The notes under the pieces are model-generated. The model ran no database searches. It saw nothing but the letters and a program-made list of their open reading frames with translations, and was not told the DNA's origin. A stretch of 64,000 bases of DNA from NCBI GenBank assembly GCA_943736015.1, contig OX031071.1, forward strand, positions 36,116,619-36,180,618, read 5' to 3'. Source of the stretch: Tridacna crocea (taxonomy: Eukaryota; Mollusca; Bivalvia; Cardiida; Cardiidae). The position numbers were made by a program, and so were the translations under genes. Shown here in pieces: positions 41,781-50,789 of this stretch. How positions within the stretch are numbered: position 1 is the stretch's first letter; every line of letters starts with the position of its first letter.

Positions 41781-41966
41781 AATAATACATAGTGTGGCAA
41801 AAGGTTAGATAAAGAGGATTAAAGAAAACAAGAGAAGAATAATAATGTGAACAAGATTACTAATGGTCAATTGATATAAGGACATTGGTCAAATCTTAGA
41901 GAGCTTAAGAGGTCAAAACGTGGTCAAGATGGTTGACTTAAAGAAATACAGGATATTTGTTTCTTT

Positions 41967-42078
41967 TTCGGTGAAAGATTGAATTTCATTACATTGAGTG
42001 AACATCATCGGTAATATTTTCACGAATATTAAAATATTGTTAAAATATTACTGGTAATGTTCATGAGATGAAATATAC
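41967..42078. mobile_element. Palindrome related to 37620-37740
   Basis: TGAAAGATTGAATTTCATTA, ATCGGTAATATTTTCACG and CTGGTAATGTTCATGAGATG form a worn version of the same fold-back. Confidence 0.65.
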
Positions 42079-42277
42079 AGTCAGACATCAGTTAAGCATC
42101 ACCAGAACAAATTTAGTCATAATTTTTTCAATGGATATCCATTTATTTGGTATATTTTCTAGCTATACACGCACCCATTAGACAAGTAACAGGCTGCTTT
42201 ATGAGCCAAATGAAAGGATGGCTACGAGAAAATTTTTCGAAGCCCACAATATAGATTTCGATCCAAAAAAACCCAAA

Positions 42278-42408
42278 TCGTCGGTTTACTTAAAAAACCT
42301 CGTACCTACAGCTTGTTATGAATATTTCGTCGGTTTGCTTCAAAAACCTCGTAACTACAGCTTGAAACAAGCTGTAGTTACGATGTTTTTTGAAGCAAAC
42401 TGACGAAA
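42278..42408. mobile_element. PAL4, one and a half copies
   Basis: A single arm (TCGTCGGTTTACTTAAAAAA CC... AGCTTG, 42278-42316) is followed by a complete hairpin (TTTCGTCGGTTTGCTTCAAA to TTTGAAGCAAACTGACGAAA, 42326-42408) with an AAA loop. Confidence 0.83.
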
Positions 42409-42448
42409 TATTAATTTCGTACTTCTTATTCCCCTCCTTTTTTTTGTG

Positions 42449-42482
42449 TACGTGTGGGGGGGAGGGAGGGGTGGTTGGGGGG
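42449..42482 (+). other. G-run cluster, potential G-quadruplex
   Basis: GTGGGGGGGAGGGAGGGGTGG then TTGGGGGG: four or more G runs within about 35 bp. Confidence 0.65.
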
Positions 42483-42484
42483 TT

Positions 42485-43019
42485 TACATCAATTAGATCA
42501 GGGGTAACAACCTATGTCATAGCATATGTCATCGGAGACATTTTAAATCCGCCATTTTCGTTTTAAAAGGTAAGTTTTTCAGCTTGTACATTATTGTTAT
42601 TGAAGATCTGTCCAAACACAGCAGTGCATATGGTACCTGACAACTTTTTTCGTTAGTATACATTAATATTTTGTTCATTAGTTTCGATGATTTTGCAATT
42701 ACCTCCGCACAATTTTCGAAGCCGGTGACACATGTGCGATTTAAAAATAGATGTCGTATACAATGCCGTTAAGAATAATTGTGTTGAAGTGTTTAGAGCT
42801 ACAACATTGTTTCATGGCATTTTGATTTCACAAATAGGACAAATATATTTACCGTCACCAGATGACGTAGGTATTCTAAGTAAATTTTAGAAAAATATAT
42901 CTTTTTAAAGTAATTAATCTGCACTTTGCGCACAAAATGGTGGCTATTCTGACACCTCTGCTATGACGTAGGTTGTCACTCTTGATTGTTACGACCACTT
43001 TTTATAATTCTTATTCTTC
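42485..43019. other. Stretch without gene
   Basis: CCTATGTCATAGCATATGTC at 42513 and CTATGACGTAGGTTGTCACTC at 42960 look loosely inverted (GTAACAACCTATGTCATAGC vs GCTATGACGTAGGTTGTCAC), so a TIR element of about 480 bp at 42505-42985 is possible; no frame. Confidence 0.5.
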
Positions 43020-43480
43020 AATTGAAGCCTTACAACCAGACGGAAATATGACGTCATTTAGCTTACATTTCTCGCGCTTGACGTAACATTGTAATGCGTT
43101 GTAATGCAGGAGGGGTACGGCACGGGGAATAACTGAAAAAACTGTACTGGATTTTGGTAAACATCCTCTCAGAAAGGGCTAACCCTTTACTCCATAGATA
43201 CTCATTTCCACGCATTGCTTGTAAGAGCCTTTGGAAAACATTGTGGCAAAAGGTGAAATTGCTCGTCACGAGCAATTTCACCTTTTGTCACAATGTTTTC
43301 TATGCTATCAAAAGGTATAATATACACATAAGAAACAGCTTCATCCTTGCTGTTATTTAGGGTCAATTAGAGATACCATAGAAATGCCTTATGGGGTAAA
43401 TGGTTAAAAGCATGACATAAATAGAATATTTGCGGTTTTTTTCGTTAAAAGATCGAAATTTATTTCATCTCGTGAATGAG
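43020..43480. mobile_element. Copy of the 37340 repeat, carrying an HP1
   Basis: CGGAAATATGACGTCATTTA, TTTCTCGCGCTTGACGTAAC and AGAAAGGG match the left part of 37340-37745; AAAGCATGACATAAATAG and GATCGAAATTTATTTCATC resume after the HP1. It ends early at CTCGTGAATGAG. Confidence 0.85.
43183..43403 (-). mobile_element. HP1 variant inserted at TTAA
   Basis: Between CTAA (43179-43182, one substitution from TTAA) and TTAA (43404-43407) lies CCCTTTACTCC to GGGGTAAATGG with a GTGAAATTGCTCG / CGAGCAATTTCACC hairpin. The unoccupied site is AAAGGGTTAAAAGCATG at 37577-37591. Confidence 0.93.
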
Positions 43481-43504
43481 TTTAATTTGTTCAAATATCT
43501 TTCT

Positions 43505-43612
43505 GCATGGCTGTTTTGTACCTGCAAGTCTATAATTATGAATAACTTCCGCTCATTAGTAAGAACAAATTGTATATCAATGAAAATAAACCCTTTGGTT
43601 GATATGCACGAC
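43505..43612 (-). mobile_element. PAL2-family 3' body without hairpin
   Basis: TAATTATGAATAACTTCCGC, AGTAAGAACAAATTGTA and AATAAACCCTTTGGTTGATA are the reverse of 30465-30575. Confidence 0.7.
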
Positions 43613-43840
43613 TTAACTTTTTACCAAACGACAGAATTTTAGACTAGTCCAAATCGAAAGCATATGCAGACAACACAATAAACATGACTGAAAAATTGAA
43701 ACTTGACTTTAGAAGAGTAGAAAACATTGTTGGAAAAGGAGAAAATGCTGGTTACCAGCATTTTCTCCTTTTCCAACAATGTTTTCAAAAGGCTTCCTTT
43801 TCAGGGTCGTGAACACCAGGGATTGTTTAAGAAAGGGTTG
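43613..43840 (+). mobile_element. HP1 with paired stem change
   Basis: TTAACTTTTTACCAAACGAC to TTTAAGAAAGGGTTGA. The stem reads ATTGTTGGAAAAGG and CCTTTTCCAACAAT, i.e. both arms changed relative to ATTGTGGG/CCCACAAT. Confidence 0.9.
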
Positions 43841-43851
43841 AAGACTCTCTG

Positions 43852-43919
43852 CGGACAGCGTAGATCCAAAAACAGACTGCAGAGAACGTGCAGTCTGATC
43901 TTGATCCACACTGTCCGAT
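43852..43919 (-). mobile_element. PAL2 palindrome
   Basis: CGGACAGCGTAGATCC, centre CTGCAGAGAACGTGCAG, and GATCCACACTGTCCGATAAGG. Confidence 0.82.
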
Positions 43920-44009
43920 AAGGAGAAAATCCCCCCCACACACACACACACATACAAACAAAAGAAAAAATGCTTTTGGAATTGCAAAAATTAAAATCAT
44001 ACTATTTGG

Positions 44010-44550
44010 CTTTTAAGTTTACCTATGTACACATCTTCGCGAGCCAAGGTTATGATCACTACGTGGATCTTACCTTGGCTGATGGAGTCTGATTTCGAGA
44101 TTCCTGCGATGCACCCTCTATTGGATGCTGGTTATCGGCCCCTTTACATAATATTTCTGAAAGCCGATGAAGTGTCGTTTTACAAACCGCTTTCGAATAC
44201 AATCATTCAACATGAAGCGATAAGCAGACATTCACGTGGGTTTCCATGTTTACCTTCTATTCGAACGGTCGCGACCTTATTCTATTTTTATCAAAGATGA
44301 AATGCTACGAGCGATTTCATTCGTTGCAGCTAGAGCTGGCTGCATCCAATGAAAAAGCGTATGGGGGACTGTAAAAATCAAGCTCGATCCGCCAAGGGTC
44401 GAGTAGCGTAGTGAATCGTCAGCCTTGGCTTGCAAAGATGCTATGTACAGCATTAACCACGCCCCTCCAAGATCTTCGACCCTCAAATCATCGGTAAACA
44501 TCGACGTTTTTCGTAAATACCATTCGGCTTATCTCGGCAATTTCCGTCTT
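44010..44550. repeat. Interspersed repeat with GTAAACATCGACG motif
   Basis: ATCGGTAAACATCGACGTTT, CGTAAATACCATTCGG and ATCTCGGCAATTTCCGTC near 44488-44550 recur twice at 47578-47745. The rest is unassigned; open frames (for example 44025-44300) show no domain. Confidence 0.55.
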
Positions 44551-44780
44551 TTAACCCTTTACCAAACGTCAAAATTTTACACTGCTCCAAATTGAAAGCA
44601 CATGCAGACGACAAAATAAACGTAACTCAAAAAATGAAATTTGTTTCCAGCAGGGTAGAAAACCGTGTGGAAAAAGGAGAAAATGCTGGTTACCAGCATT
44701 TTCTCCTTTTCCCACAATGTTTTCAAAAGGCTTCTATCTCAGGGTCGTAAAAAAACAGGGATTGTTTGGTAAAGGTTTTA
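44551..44780 (+). mobile_element. HP1 hairpin MITE
   Basis: TTAACCCTTTACCAAACGTC to GTTTGGTAAAGGTTTTA. A consensus-like hairpin with a GTGTGGAAAAAGG change in one arm. Confidence 0.9.
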
Positions 44781-44910
44781 GACGAAAAGGAAATGCATTT
44801 TTTCTTAAGACCTTAAAAGAAGTCGCTTATGCGTCGTTTCCGGTTTTTAATCGGAGATTTCCTTCATATGTACTTATCCCTCTCACCATATCTATCGATA
44901 ATTTTACTTG

Positions 44911-45343
44911 ATTATACTGCAAAGAAATTTCTCGTGATCCGATTGGTTAACATGCCCGGGAACATATATATCATGTTCCCTGGCAAAAACTACGTAAAGC
45001 CACTTTCCCTTTTGAGTGCCCCATAAACATCACTGCACTTGCAACACAACATCCAATATGGCGGCGTCGATCGATCACCAGACTGCACCTTTATGGACCA
45101 AACCGCGCGTTTTAGTTTCCAGTGACGTCAGTTTTAATTGAATTGAGGCACTCAGAAGGGAATTTCTATTTCGTCAGCATACTCGATTCGTGGGATTATA
45201 AAACAGGAAAAATTCGCTTAACGCGCTTTGAAAGCTTTGCAGTATAATAAATTTGTTGTACGGTCAGCCGAAGGCGAGGTTGCAACATGATTTGACACGG
45301 CCGTGAACAAGTTTCCAAGTCCCCTGCCACCTGACCGTACAAC
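44911..45343. mobile_element. TATACTGCAAAG element, third copy
   Basis: ATTATACTGCAAAG at 44911 and CTTTGCAGTATAAT at about 45235 bracket the first module. The following ACGGTCAG palindrome is collapsed: the left arm joins CCGAAGGCGAGG directly, leaving only the right arm to CCTGACCGTACAA. Confidence 0.82.
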
Positions 45344-45419
45344 CAATAATGTTTACTCAGCAAATTCTGAACCATTCTTCAGTCTTTAAAATTGAGGAAG
45401 CGTTGTTTCTGTGACTGTA

Positions 45420-45640
45420 GCAATATATCTTTTAAACGTATCAAACTTGGTTGGTTTGATTGTTCGTTTGGTTTTTTCACGCAGTTTCAACATCGTTTCG
45501 ATTATATCACAGCTACAAGTTCGCATATACATATGTACATGCTTCTCTTGAATATTTATTCCACCAATATTCTACATACCATTCATTCCAAATCAGTGGC
45601 TTCTTTCCCACATAAGCTTCATTGAATTGTGCTAAAACGC
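45420..45640 (-). mobile_element. SINE-A, degenerate (minus strand)
   Basis: CAGTTTCAACATCGTTTCGA, TATATCACAGCTAC and CAGTGGCTTCTTTCCCACAT follow the order of reversed SINE-A. Confidence 0.5.
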
Positions 45641-45814
45641 TACTTTTCCCTATCATTTCAGTAAGTGCAACTACCCACGCTTTTCTAGCGCCGCATTAGC
45701 GGCCGCACTATATTTTTTAGGCTACATTTTAGACTGCTAGAACGCCCCACTTTATTTTCATTTGGTTTTGAGAAGTACCTATGGAGGCAGCCATATTGTT
45801 TACTCGGCTTCAAG

Positions 45815-45975
45815 ACATTTCGTAACTGGGTCATTTCGTCTGATTTTTGGTATTTTCGTATCAACTTATTATTTACATTTTGGTCATTTTGTACTAACTT
45901 CGATCATTTCGTACCGACTATGGTCATTTCATATCCACTTTTCAATATCGATTTGGTAATTTAGTACCTAGTTTT
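45815..45975. repeat. ~25-bp minisatellite (GGTCATTTCGTAC)
   Basis: Blocks like GGTCATTTTGTACTAACTTC, GATCATTTCGTACCGACTAT and GGTCATTTCATATCCACTTT repeat about six times with drift. Confidence 0.75.
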
Positions 45976-46324
45976 AATACTATATTCTAGTGTTGTTTCT
46001 CGAATGACAACTGCTTTTGTACATAGTTCCAATTGATATTATGTTAAATTTCGCCGAAGAATGCTTATGATTATGTCCCACCATTATTGGTTCTTTTTTT
46101 TTTTTAAATTGTAAGTTGCATTCTATGGAATGTTTAGGACTTCTCAGTTCATTTCTCTCTTAGTTTTGAATAAATCTACTTTGGTTAATTTGAAAAGCTG
46201 TAATGTGCCTTATTTCAGAAACAACTGATTTGCAGCGCCATTGACGTTATGTATCGATATTTTCTAGTATTATCATGTAACCAGAATTGCAAAAAAAAAT
46301 TATCTAAACCAGTGGCTGGATTCC
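45976..46324. other. Stretch without gene
   Basis: T-rich run near 46096; nothing recognised. Confidence 0.5.
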
Positions 46325-46575
46325 CGAATAAGCTGGATTATATAACTCCGTTTTCAAAATTGTTTCAACTATATTACGACTACCACTGCAACTATCCATG
46401 CTTTCCTGAAGTTTTTTGTCACTCTTACTATAGTATTTGGCACACTATTCTTCCCATGCAACTAGCTGCTTTCCCACATAAGCATCGTCCAAACAACATT
46501 TAAGAGTGAAAGGGGAAGAAATCCTGATGCACTGATCATAATCAATTCTCTGAAATAATTCGACAGACCTGAAAA
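46325..46575 (-). mobile_element. SINE-A, degenerate (minus strand)
   Basis: CAACTATCCATGCTTTCCTG, AGCTGCTTTCCCACATAAGC and ATCATAATCAATTCTCTGAA follow reversed SINE-A order. Confidence 0.6.
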
Positions 46576-46824
46576 TTGATTCAGCGAGCCTCGACTCATG
46601 TTAGGGAAACCGTTTCCTGGATTTAACTTAAAATATTGGGAATGTACGTAGCAATTGCTTCAAACTCTTTCCTAGATGTTTACTAAACATGCCCTGTTGT
46701 ATTTTTCCTCAGAAATATATATCTACTCTATAACCTCTATAAAACACGACATAGGTTCAACATTGTTTAGATTTAAGGTATTCGAAGAGAAGAAACTTAA
46801 TGCAGCTCATATGCAGAAACTCGT

Positions 46825-46958
46825 TTCTGAAACCTTCTAAAAACATGGTGGGAAAAGGAGAAAATGCTGGTTACCAGCATTTTCTCCTTTTCCCACAATG
46901 TTTCTAGAAGCCTTCTTCCTAAGGGTCGTTAAAACTCGAACTTGTTTGGTGAGACATT
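46825..46958 (+). mobile_element. HP1, left end worn
   Basis: ACATGGTGGGAAAAGGAG, GCTGGTTACCAGC, CTCCTTTTCCCACAATG and AGGGTCGTTAAAACTCG are intact; the left terminus is unrecognisable. Confidence 0.75.
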
Positions 46959-47104
46959 TTAGACAGAGCGTTGTGTCGTGACAAACGTATTCCGCAATAT
47001 AGTTTATCATAATTTGTCACATTTTTCTTTTTCTTTCGCTCTCATAATCACCATTTAAGGCGAGTTATAACAGAAAAAAAAAGTTGCAATTTTGTCGTTA
47101 AAAC

Positions 47105-47156
47105 AAACTGATGATTGGCGAAGTTGTGAGACTCACTCAGTCACTCACTCACACCA

Positions 47157-47190
<34 letters not shown>

Positions 47191-47215
47191 CCAACCAATC
47201 AACCAATCAAATAAC
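47105..47215. repeat. (CAAT)n with CACT-rich flank
   Basis: ACTCACTCAGTCACTCACTC followed by about ten CAAT units and CAACCAATCAACC. Confidence 0.88.
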
Positions 47216-47349
47216 TTTCTGTAAATTCTATGCAAGCGTATAAGAATGGACTATTTAATTGACAGTTCACTCGGTTATCCCCCACAGACGTCTTTCGTAA
47301 GGATATTTTTTGAAAAATTGTGGCAAAGTGAAAACTTTCTACATACTTG

Positions 47350-47559
47350 AATTTACTCATTACCAAACGACAAAATTTTAGGATTGTCCAAATCGAAAGC
47401 ATTTGCAGACGACAAAATAAAAGTGACTGAAAATTTGAAATTTGTTTTCTGAAGACTAGAAAACATTGGTTATCAGCAATTTCTCCTTTTCCTAAAATGT
47501 TTTCTATAGGCTTCTTTCTCAGGGTCGTCAAAAGAAGAGATTGTATGGTAATAGGTTAA
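47350..47559 (+). mobile_element. HP1 with shortened hairpin
   Basis: CTCATTACCAAACGACAAAA to TATGGTAATAGGTTAA. GAAAACATT joins GGTTATCAGCAATTTCTCC directly, so most of the left hairpin arm is missing. Confidence 0.83.
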
Positions 47560-47577
47560 GGCCTAACGCCCCTCATT

Positions 47578-47780
47578 CATCGGTAAACATCGACGTTTTC
47601 ATAAAGATTATTCGGCCAATCTCGGCAGCTTTTGCCTTTTAATATGAGAGTTAGGGACTGTAGACTCACTAAATTATTGGTAAATATCGGGTAACATCGA
47701 CGTTTTTCGTAAAGACTATTCGGCCGATCTCGGCAGCTTCCGTCTTTTAATATTTGAGTAAGGGAGTAAACCTTACGTCA
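47578..47780. repeat. Two copies of the GTAAACATCGACG motif
   Basis: ATCGGTAAACATCGACGTTT / TCGGCCAATCTCGGCAGC at about 47578-47632 and GGTAACATCGACGTTTTTCG / TCGGCCGATCTCGGCAGC at about 47690-47735; related to 44488-44550. Confidence 0.65.
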
Positions 47781-47785
47781 TACTC

Positions 47786-47971
47786 TGTACTCTTTACTAA
47801 ATGACAAAGTTTTAAACTTGCCCAAATTGAAAGCAATTGTCTTTGAATTGGTAGAACATTGTGGGAAAAGGAGAAAATGCTGGTTACCAGCGTTTTCTCC
47901 TTTTCTCACGATAATTTCAAAAGCCTTTTTTATGCCCATGACAACTCCGGATTGTTTGGTAAAAGGTTTAA
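47786..47971 (+). mobile_element. HP1 hairpin MITE, short left arm
   Basis: ACTCTTTACTAAATGACAAA to TTTGGTAAAAGGTTTAA. About 30 bp are missing between AAGCAATTG and TCTTTGAATTGG. Confidence 0.83.
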
Positions 47972-48129
47972 CCAAGAGCAATTAGAGACCCGCGATTTAT
48001 TAAGTGAAAAAACTTCATAAATTATTGAATTCACAATAAAACCACAATTAACAAAACGTGCTTGCAGTTTAATCTCTTTACCTAATCTACGAACCGTTTC
48101 GTTCCTTATCAAACAGTATGTTCTATGAC

Positions 48130-48265
48130 CGTTAAGATTGATTGATTGACTGATCGAATGAATGAATGAATAATAAATAAATGAATGATCGAATGAATGA
48201 ATGAATGAATAAATAAATGAATAAATTAATGAATTAATGATTTATTATATGACTGATTGATTGAT
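48130..48265. repeat. ATGA/AATA tetranucleotide tract
   Basis: GATTGATTGACTGATCGAAT then many AATG/AATA units, ending TTGATTGATTGATTAATC. It is probably the tail of the adjacent minus-strand SINE-A. Confidence 0.85.
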
Positions 48266-48269
48266 TGAT

Positions 48270-48837
48270 TAATCAATTGATCGTATGGTGTGTTTAACAC
48301 CGCTTTCAACATTATTTCACTTATATGGCGGCGGCCAGTGCACCTATCCATGCGTTCCTGGAGTTTCTTTTGCCGGTGTGATGCAGAAAAAATGACCCCC
48401 ATTACAAAATGACCCCCGGGTCATTTCTCGACGTAGAGGAATGACCCATGGGTCATTTTTCGACGTAGAAAAATGACCCGGGTCATTATTCTACGTCGAG
48501 AAATGACCCATGTGTCATTTCTCGACGTAGAGAAATGGCCCAAGGGTCATTCCTCTACGTCGAGAAATGACCGTGGGTCATTTTATAATGGGGGTCATTT
48601 CTCTGAATTACACCGGGACTACGCACAAATTTCTTTCCAAGCCACTGGCTGCTTTCCCATATAACCATCATCGAAGCAATGGTCAGCGGTAAGAGACGAA
48701 TGAATCCTGTCGCAGTGACTATCTTCAATCTTCGGAAAGAAATTGGCCCAGCCAGGGGTCATAGCCAGGGATCGAACCCTTGACCCCGTGTTCTCAAGCC
48801 CTGCACAGTAACTACTGAGCTACCGGGGCTCGGCGGA
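48270..48837 (-). mobile_element. SINE-A, full length, interrupted by FB1
   Basis: Read on the minus strand: GCCGAGCCCCGGTAGCTCAG head, GGGTTCGATCCC B box, body GACAGGATTCATTCGTCTCT, then after the insert GGAACGCATGGATAGGTGCA and GAAAGCGGTGTTAAACAC tail with the tetranucleotide run beyond. FB1 occupies 48377-48612. Confidence 0.9.
48377..48612. mobile_element. FB1 fold-back element inside SINE-A
   Basis: TGTGATGCAG and CTGAATTACA ends with CCGG flanks (48373-48376, 48613-48616). The interior uses CGACGTAG/CTACGTCG in place of CTACGTAG, and ATGACCCATGGGTCAT palindromes. Confidence 0.92.
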
Positions 48838-48905
48838 GAAAAAATGCATGTGGCTAGAATTTTCTCCTTTTCCCACAATTATTTCTACCCTTTCAAAAAG
48901 AAAAC
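48838..48905 (-). mobile_element. HP1 core fragment
   Basis: GGAGAAAAAATGCATGTGGC, AGAATTTTCTCCTTTTCCCA and ATTTCTACCCTTTC only. Confidence 0.6.
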
Positions 48906-48956
48906 TTTAATTCTTAAGTCACATTTGGCTTACGACACGGGAAAAGTATCATTTAG

Positions 48957-49140
48957 ACGAGTGTTGTAATGGATCGGCCTGCGCAGTCCACGCAGACTAA
49001 TCCGAAACGACATTTTACTTTTTTTTTACATAATTTTCTATTTTGCATAAGTCTACTGTAAAACTAAATCTAATGTAGTCGTAAAGTGCCGTCTCGGATT
49101 AGCCTGCGCAGACTGCGCAGGCTGATCCAAGACGACACCT
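48957..49140 (+). mobile_element. PAL3 double-palindrome element
   Basis: The first hairpin (GGATCGGCCTGCGCAGTCC / ACGCAGACTAATCC) is worn. The second (GTGCCGTCTCGGATTAGCC TGCGCAG / CTGCGCAGGCTGATCC) is nearly perfect. Linker TTTTCTATTTTGCATAAGTC matches 25399-25561. Confidence 0.82.
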
Positions 49141-49254
49141 TACGCAAATGTCCCAATGTCCCCTTTATGCGCGTGCAAGCAATTTAGGACCTTTTCCAAA
49201 CGAAAGCCCAAGAAAACCACAATTTAAAAGTGGCTCAAATGAGGACATGTTCTC

Positions 49255-49483
49255 CTAACCCTTTCCCAAACAAGCCCTGGTTTTTACCTGTCTGCAGTAT
49301 AAGTCTTTTGAAAACACTGTGGAAAAAGGAGAAATTGCTCGTAACGAGCAATTTCTCCTTTTCCCACAGTGTTTTCTACCCTTCTTGAGAACGTTTTGCC
49401 ATTTTCTCCAAATCTAAAATTGTCGTCTGCAAACTCTTTTGGTTTGGAAGAGTCCAAAATTTGTCCTTTGGGGAGAGGGTTAA
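49255..49483 (-). mobile_element. HP1 variant with TTGCTCG core
   Basis: CTAACCCTTTCCCAAACAAG to GGGAGAGGGTTAA; hairpin GAGAAATTGCTCG / CGAGCAATTTCTC, with CACTGTGG / CCACAGTG paired at the base. Its TTAA is also the first base pairs of the following TR-G. Confidence 0.9.
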
Positions 49484-49956
49484 GGTAGTGGGCCCCTAAC
49501 ACTTCTAGTGCAACATGGAATAATATTTCTTGATAGTTGAAAAATACGAATTTATACAGATATAATACTTTTGCACAGTTTTAACGGACCAGAAATTCCT
49601 TTGATGTCTTATCTTGAAATTATGTGTCGATATCTTTGTTACTTTTCAGAAAAGCGAGGTAATTATTATCTCCCTTCGTAATGAGAATGGAATGGTCCTA
49701 GATTTATAAATGATAATTCAAATAAGGACAATCAGCATTTTCTCCTTTTCTCACAATGTGTTCTACTCTACACAAAACAAATTTAAAATTTTTAGTCACT
49801 TTTACCTTGTCGTCTGCAAATGCTTTCGATTTTGACAAACCAAACATTTTGTCATTTGGTAGTGAGTTAAAGTAGTAAAATAATAGCAAATTTTGTATGT
49901 TATATATAATATCATAGTGAAAATAGTTGATTCATATTACGGCTCCAAAACCTTAA
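49480..49956 (+). mobile_element. TR-G element, copy 6, carrying an HP1 fragment
   Basis: TTAAGGTAGTGGGCCCCTAA at left and ATTACGGCTCCAAAACCTTAA at right. The interior follows the family until AAATAAGGACA (49731), where a partial HP1 (49735-49870) replaces or interrupts it. Confidence 0.85.
49735..49870 (-). mobile_element. HP1 right-half fragment inside TR-G
   Basis: CAGCATTTTCTCCTTTTCTC, TTTTACCTTGTCGTCTGCAA, TTGGTAGTGAGTTAA. The left half and first hairpin arm are missing. Confidence 0.8.
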
Positions 49957-49974
49957 AGCGGTGAAAACATTTAG

Positions 49975-50190
49975 TTTAAACATATTTATTTTACATCGAT
50001 TGAGAAACAAGTTCTTACAACTTATACTAATCTCTCTCGATTCTGCTTCCTGGGAACAACACCAGTACTCGCGCCGAATGTGTGAGCCAATGAAAAATCC
50101 CAAAGTTGAAACCCGCTCCCGGGTATCGAACTCAGGACGTTTGGGTTATGAGGCCGACGCTCTACCTTACGACCATGGACACACACAAAA
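49975..50190 (-). mobile_element. SINE-B (minus strand)
   Basis: CGATTGAGAAACAAGTTCTT, AATCTCTCTCGATTCTGCTT, TTGGGATTTTTC reversed as GAAAAATCCCAAAG, and B box GTATCGAACTC, A-box region GACGCTCTACCTTAC. Confidence 0.83.
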
Positions 50191-50194
50191 CATT

Positions 50195-50412
50195 TAGAGG
50201 TAAGGAGAAAGTGCTGGTTAACAGCATTTTCCCCTTTCCCCACAATGTTTTCTAAAGACTTCTTCCCAAGAATCCATAAAACATCGGCTTATTTGGAAAA
50301 GAGTTAAACAAGCAATTATGCAACCCGCCCCATTTTCTCCTGTCCCTAAAATGTTTTTAAGACTTCTTCCTCAGGACCAATAAAACTTCGGCTTATATGG
50401 AAAGTGTTAAAC
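50195..50412 (+). mobile_element. Two partial HP1 copies
   Basis: First (50195-50308): GAGAAAGTGCTGGTTAACAG, CCCCTTTCCCCACAATG, TTTGGAAAAGAGTTAA. Second (50328-50411): ATTTTCTCCTGTCCCTAAAA, ACTTCTTCCTCAGGACC, ATGGAAAGTGTTAA. Their right ends match each other (AAAACATCGGCTTAT / AAAACTTCGGCTTAT), suggesting a local duplication. Confidence 0.75.
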
Positions 50413-50551
50413 GAGTAATTATTCAACCTGCCTCTTTCTTTTCAATAATTGAAAATTTGGCTAATTGACAGTGAAACCACATTTAACCACATTAAACAAA
50501 ATTCAGATGGATCAGGTTCTATGAAAAAAAAGGTGGGTGGGGGTGGGGGGC

Positions 50552-50780
50552 TTAACCCTTTCCCAAACAATCCCTGGTTTTTACGACCCCGAGATAGAAG
50601 CCTTTTGAAAACATTGTGGGAAAAGAAGAAAATGCTGGTAACCAGCATTTTCTCCTTTTCCCACAATGTTTTCCACCCTTCTGGAAACAAATTTCAATTT
50701 TTGAGTTGTGTTTATTTTGTCGTTTGCAAGTGCTTTTAGATTGGACCAGTCTAAAATGTTGTCGTTTGGCAAAGAGTTAA
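50552..50780 (-). mobile_element. HP1 hairpin MITE
   Basis: TTAACCCTTTCCCAAACAAT to TTTGGCAAAGAGTTAA. Left stem AAAAGAAGAAAATG against TTTTCTCCTTTT, one unpaired change. Preceded by a G-rich run (GGTGGGTGGGGGTGGGGGG). Confidence 0.9.
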
Positions 50781-50789
50781 TATAAATAC

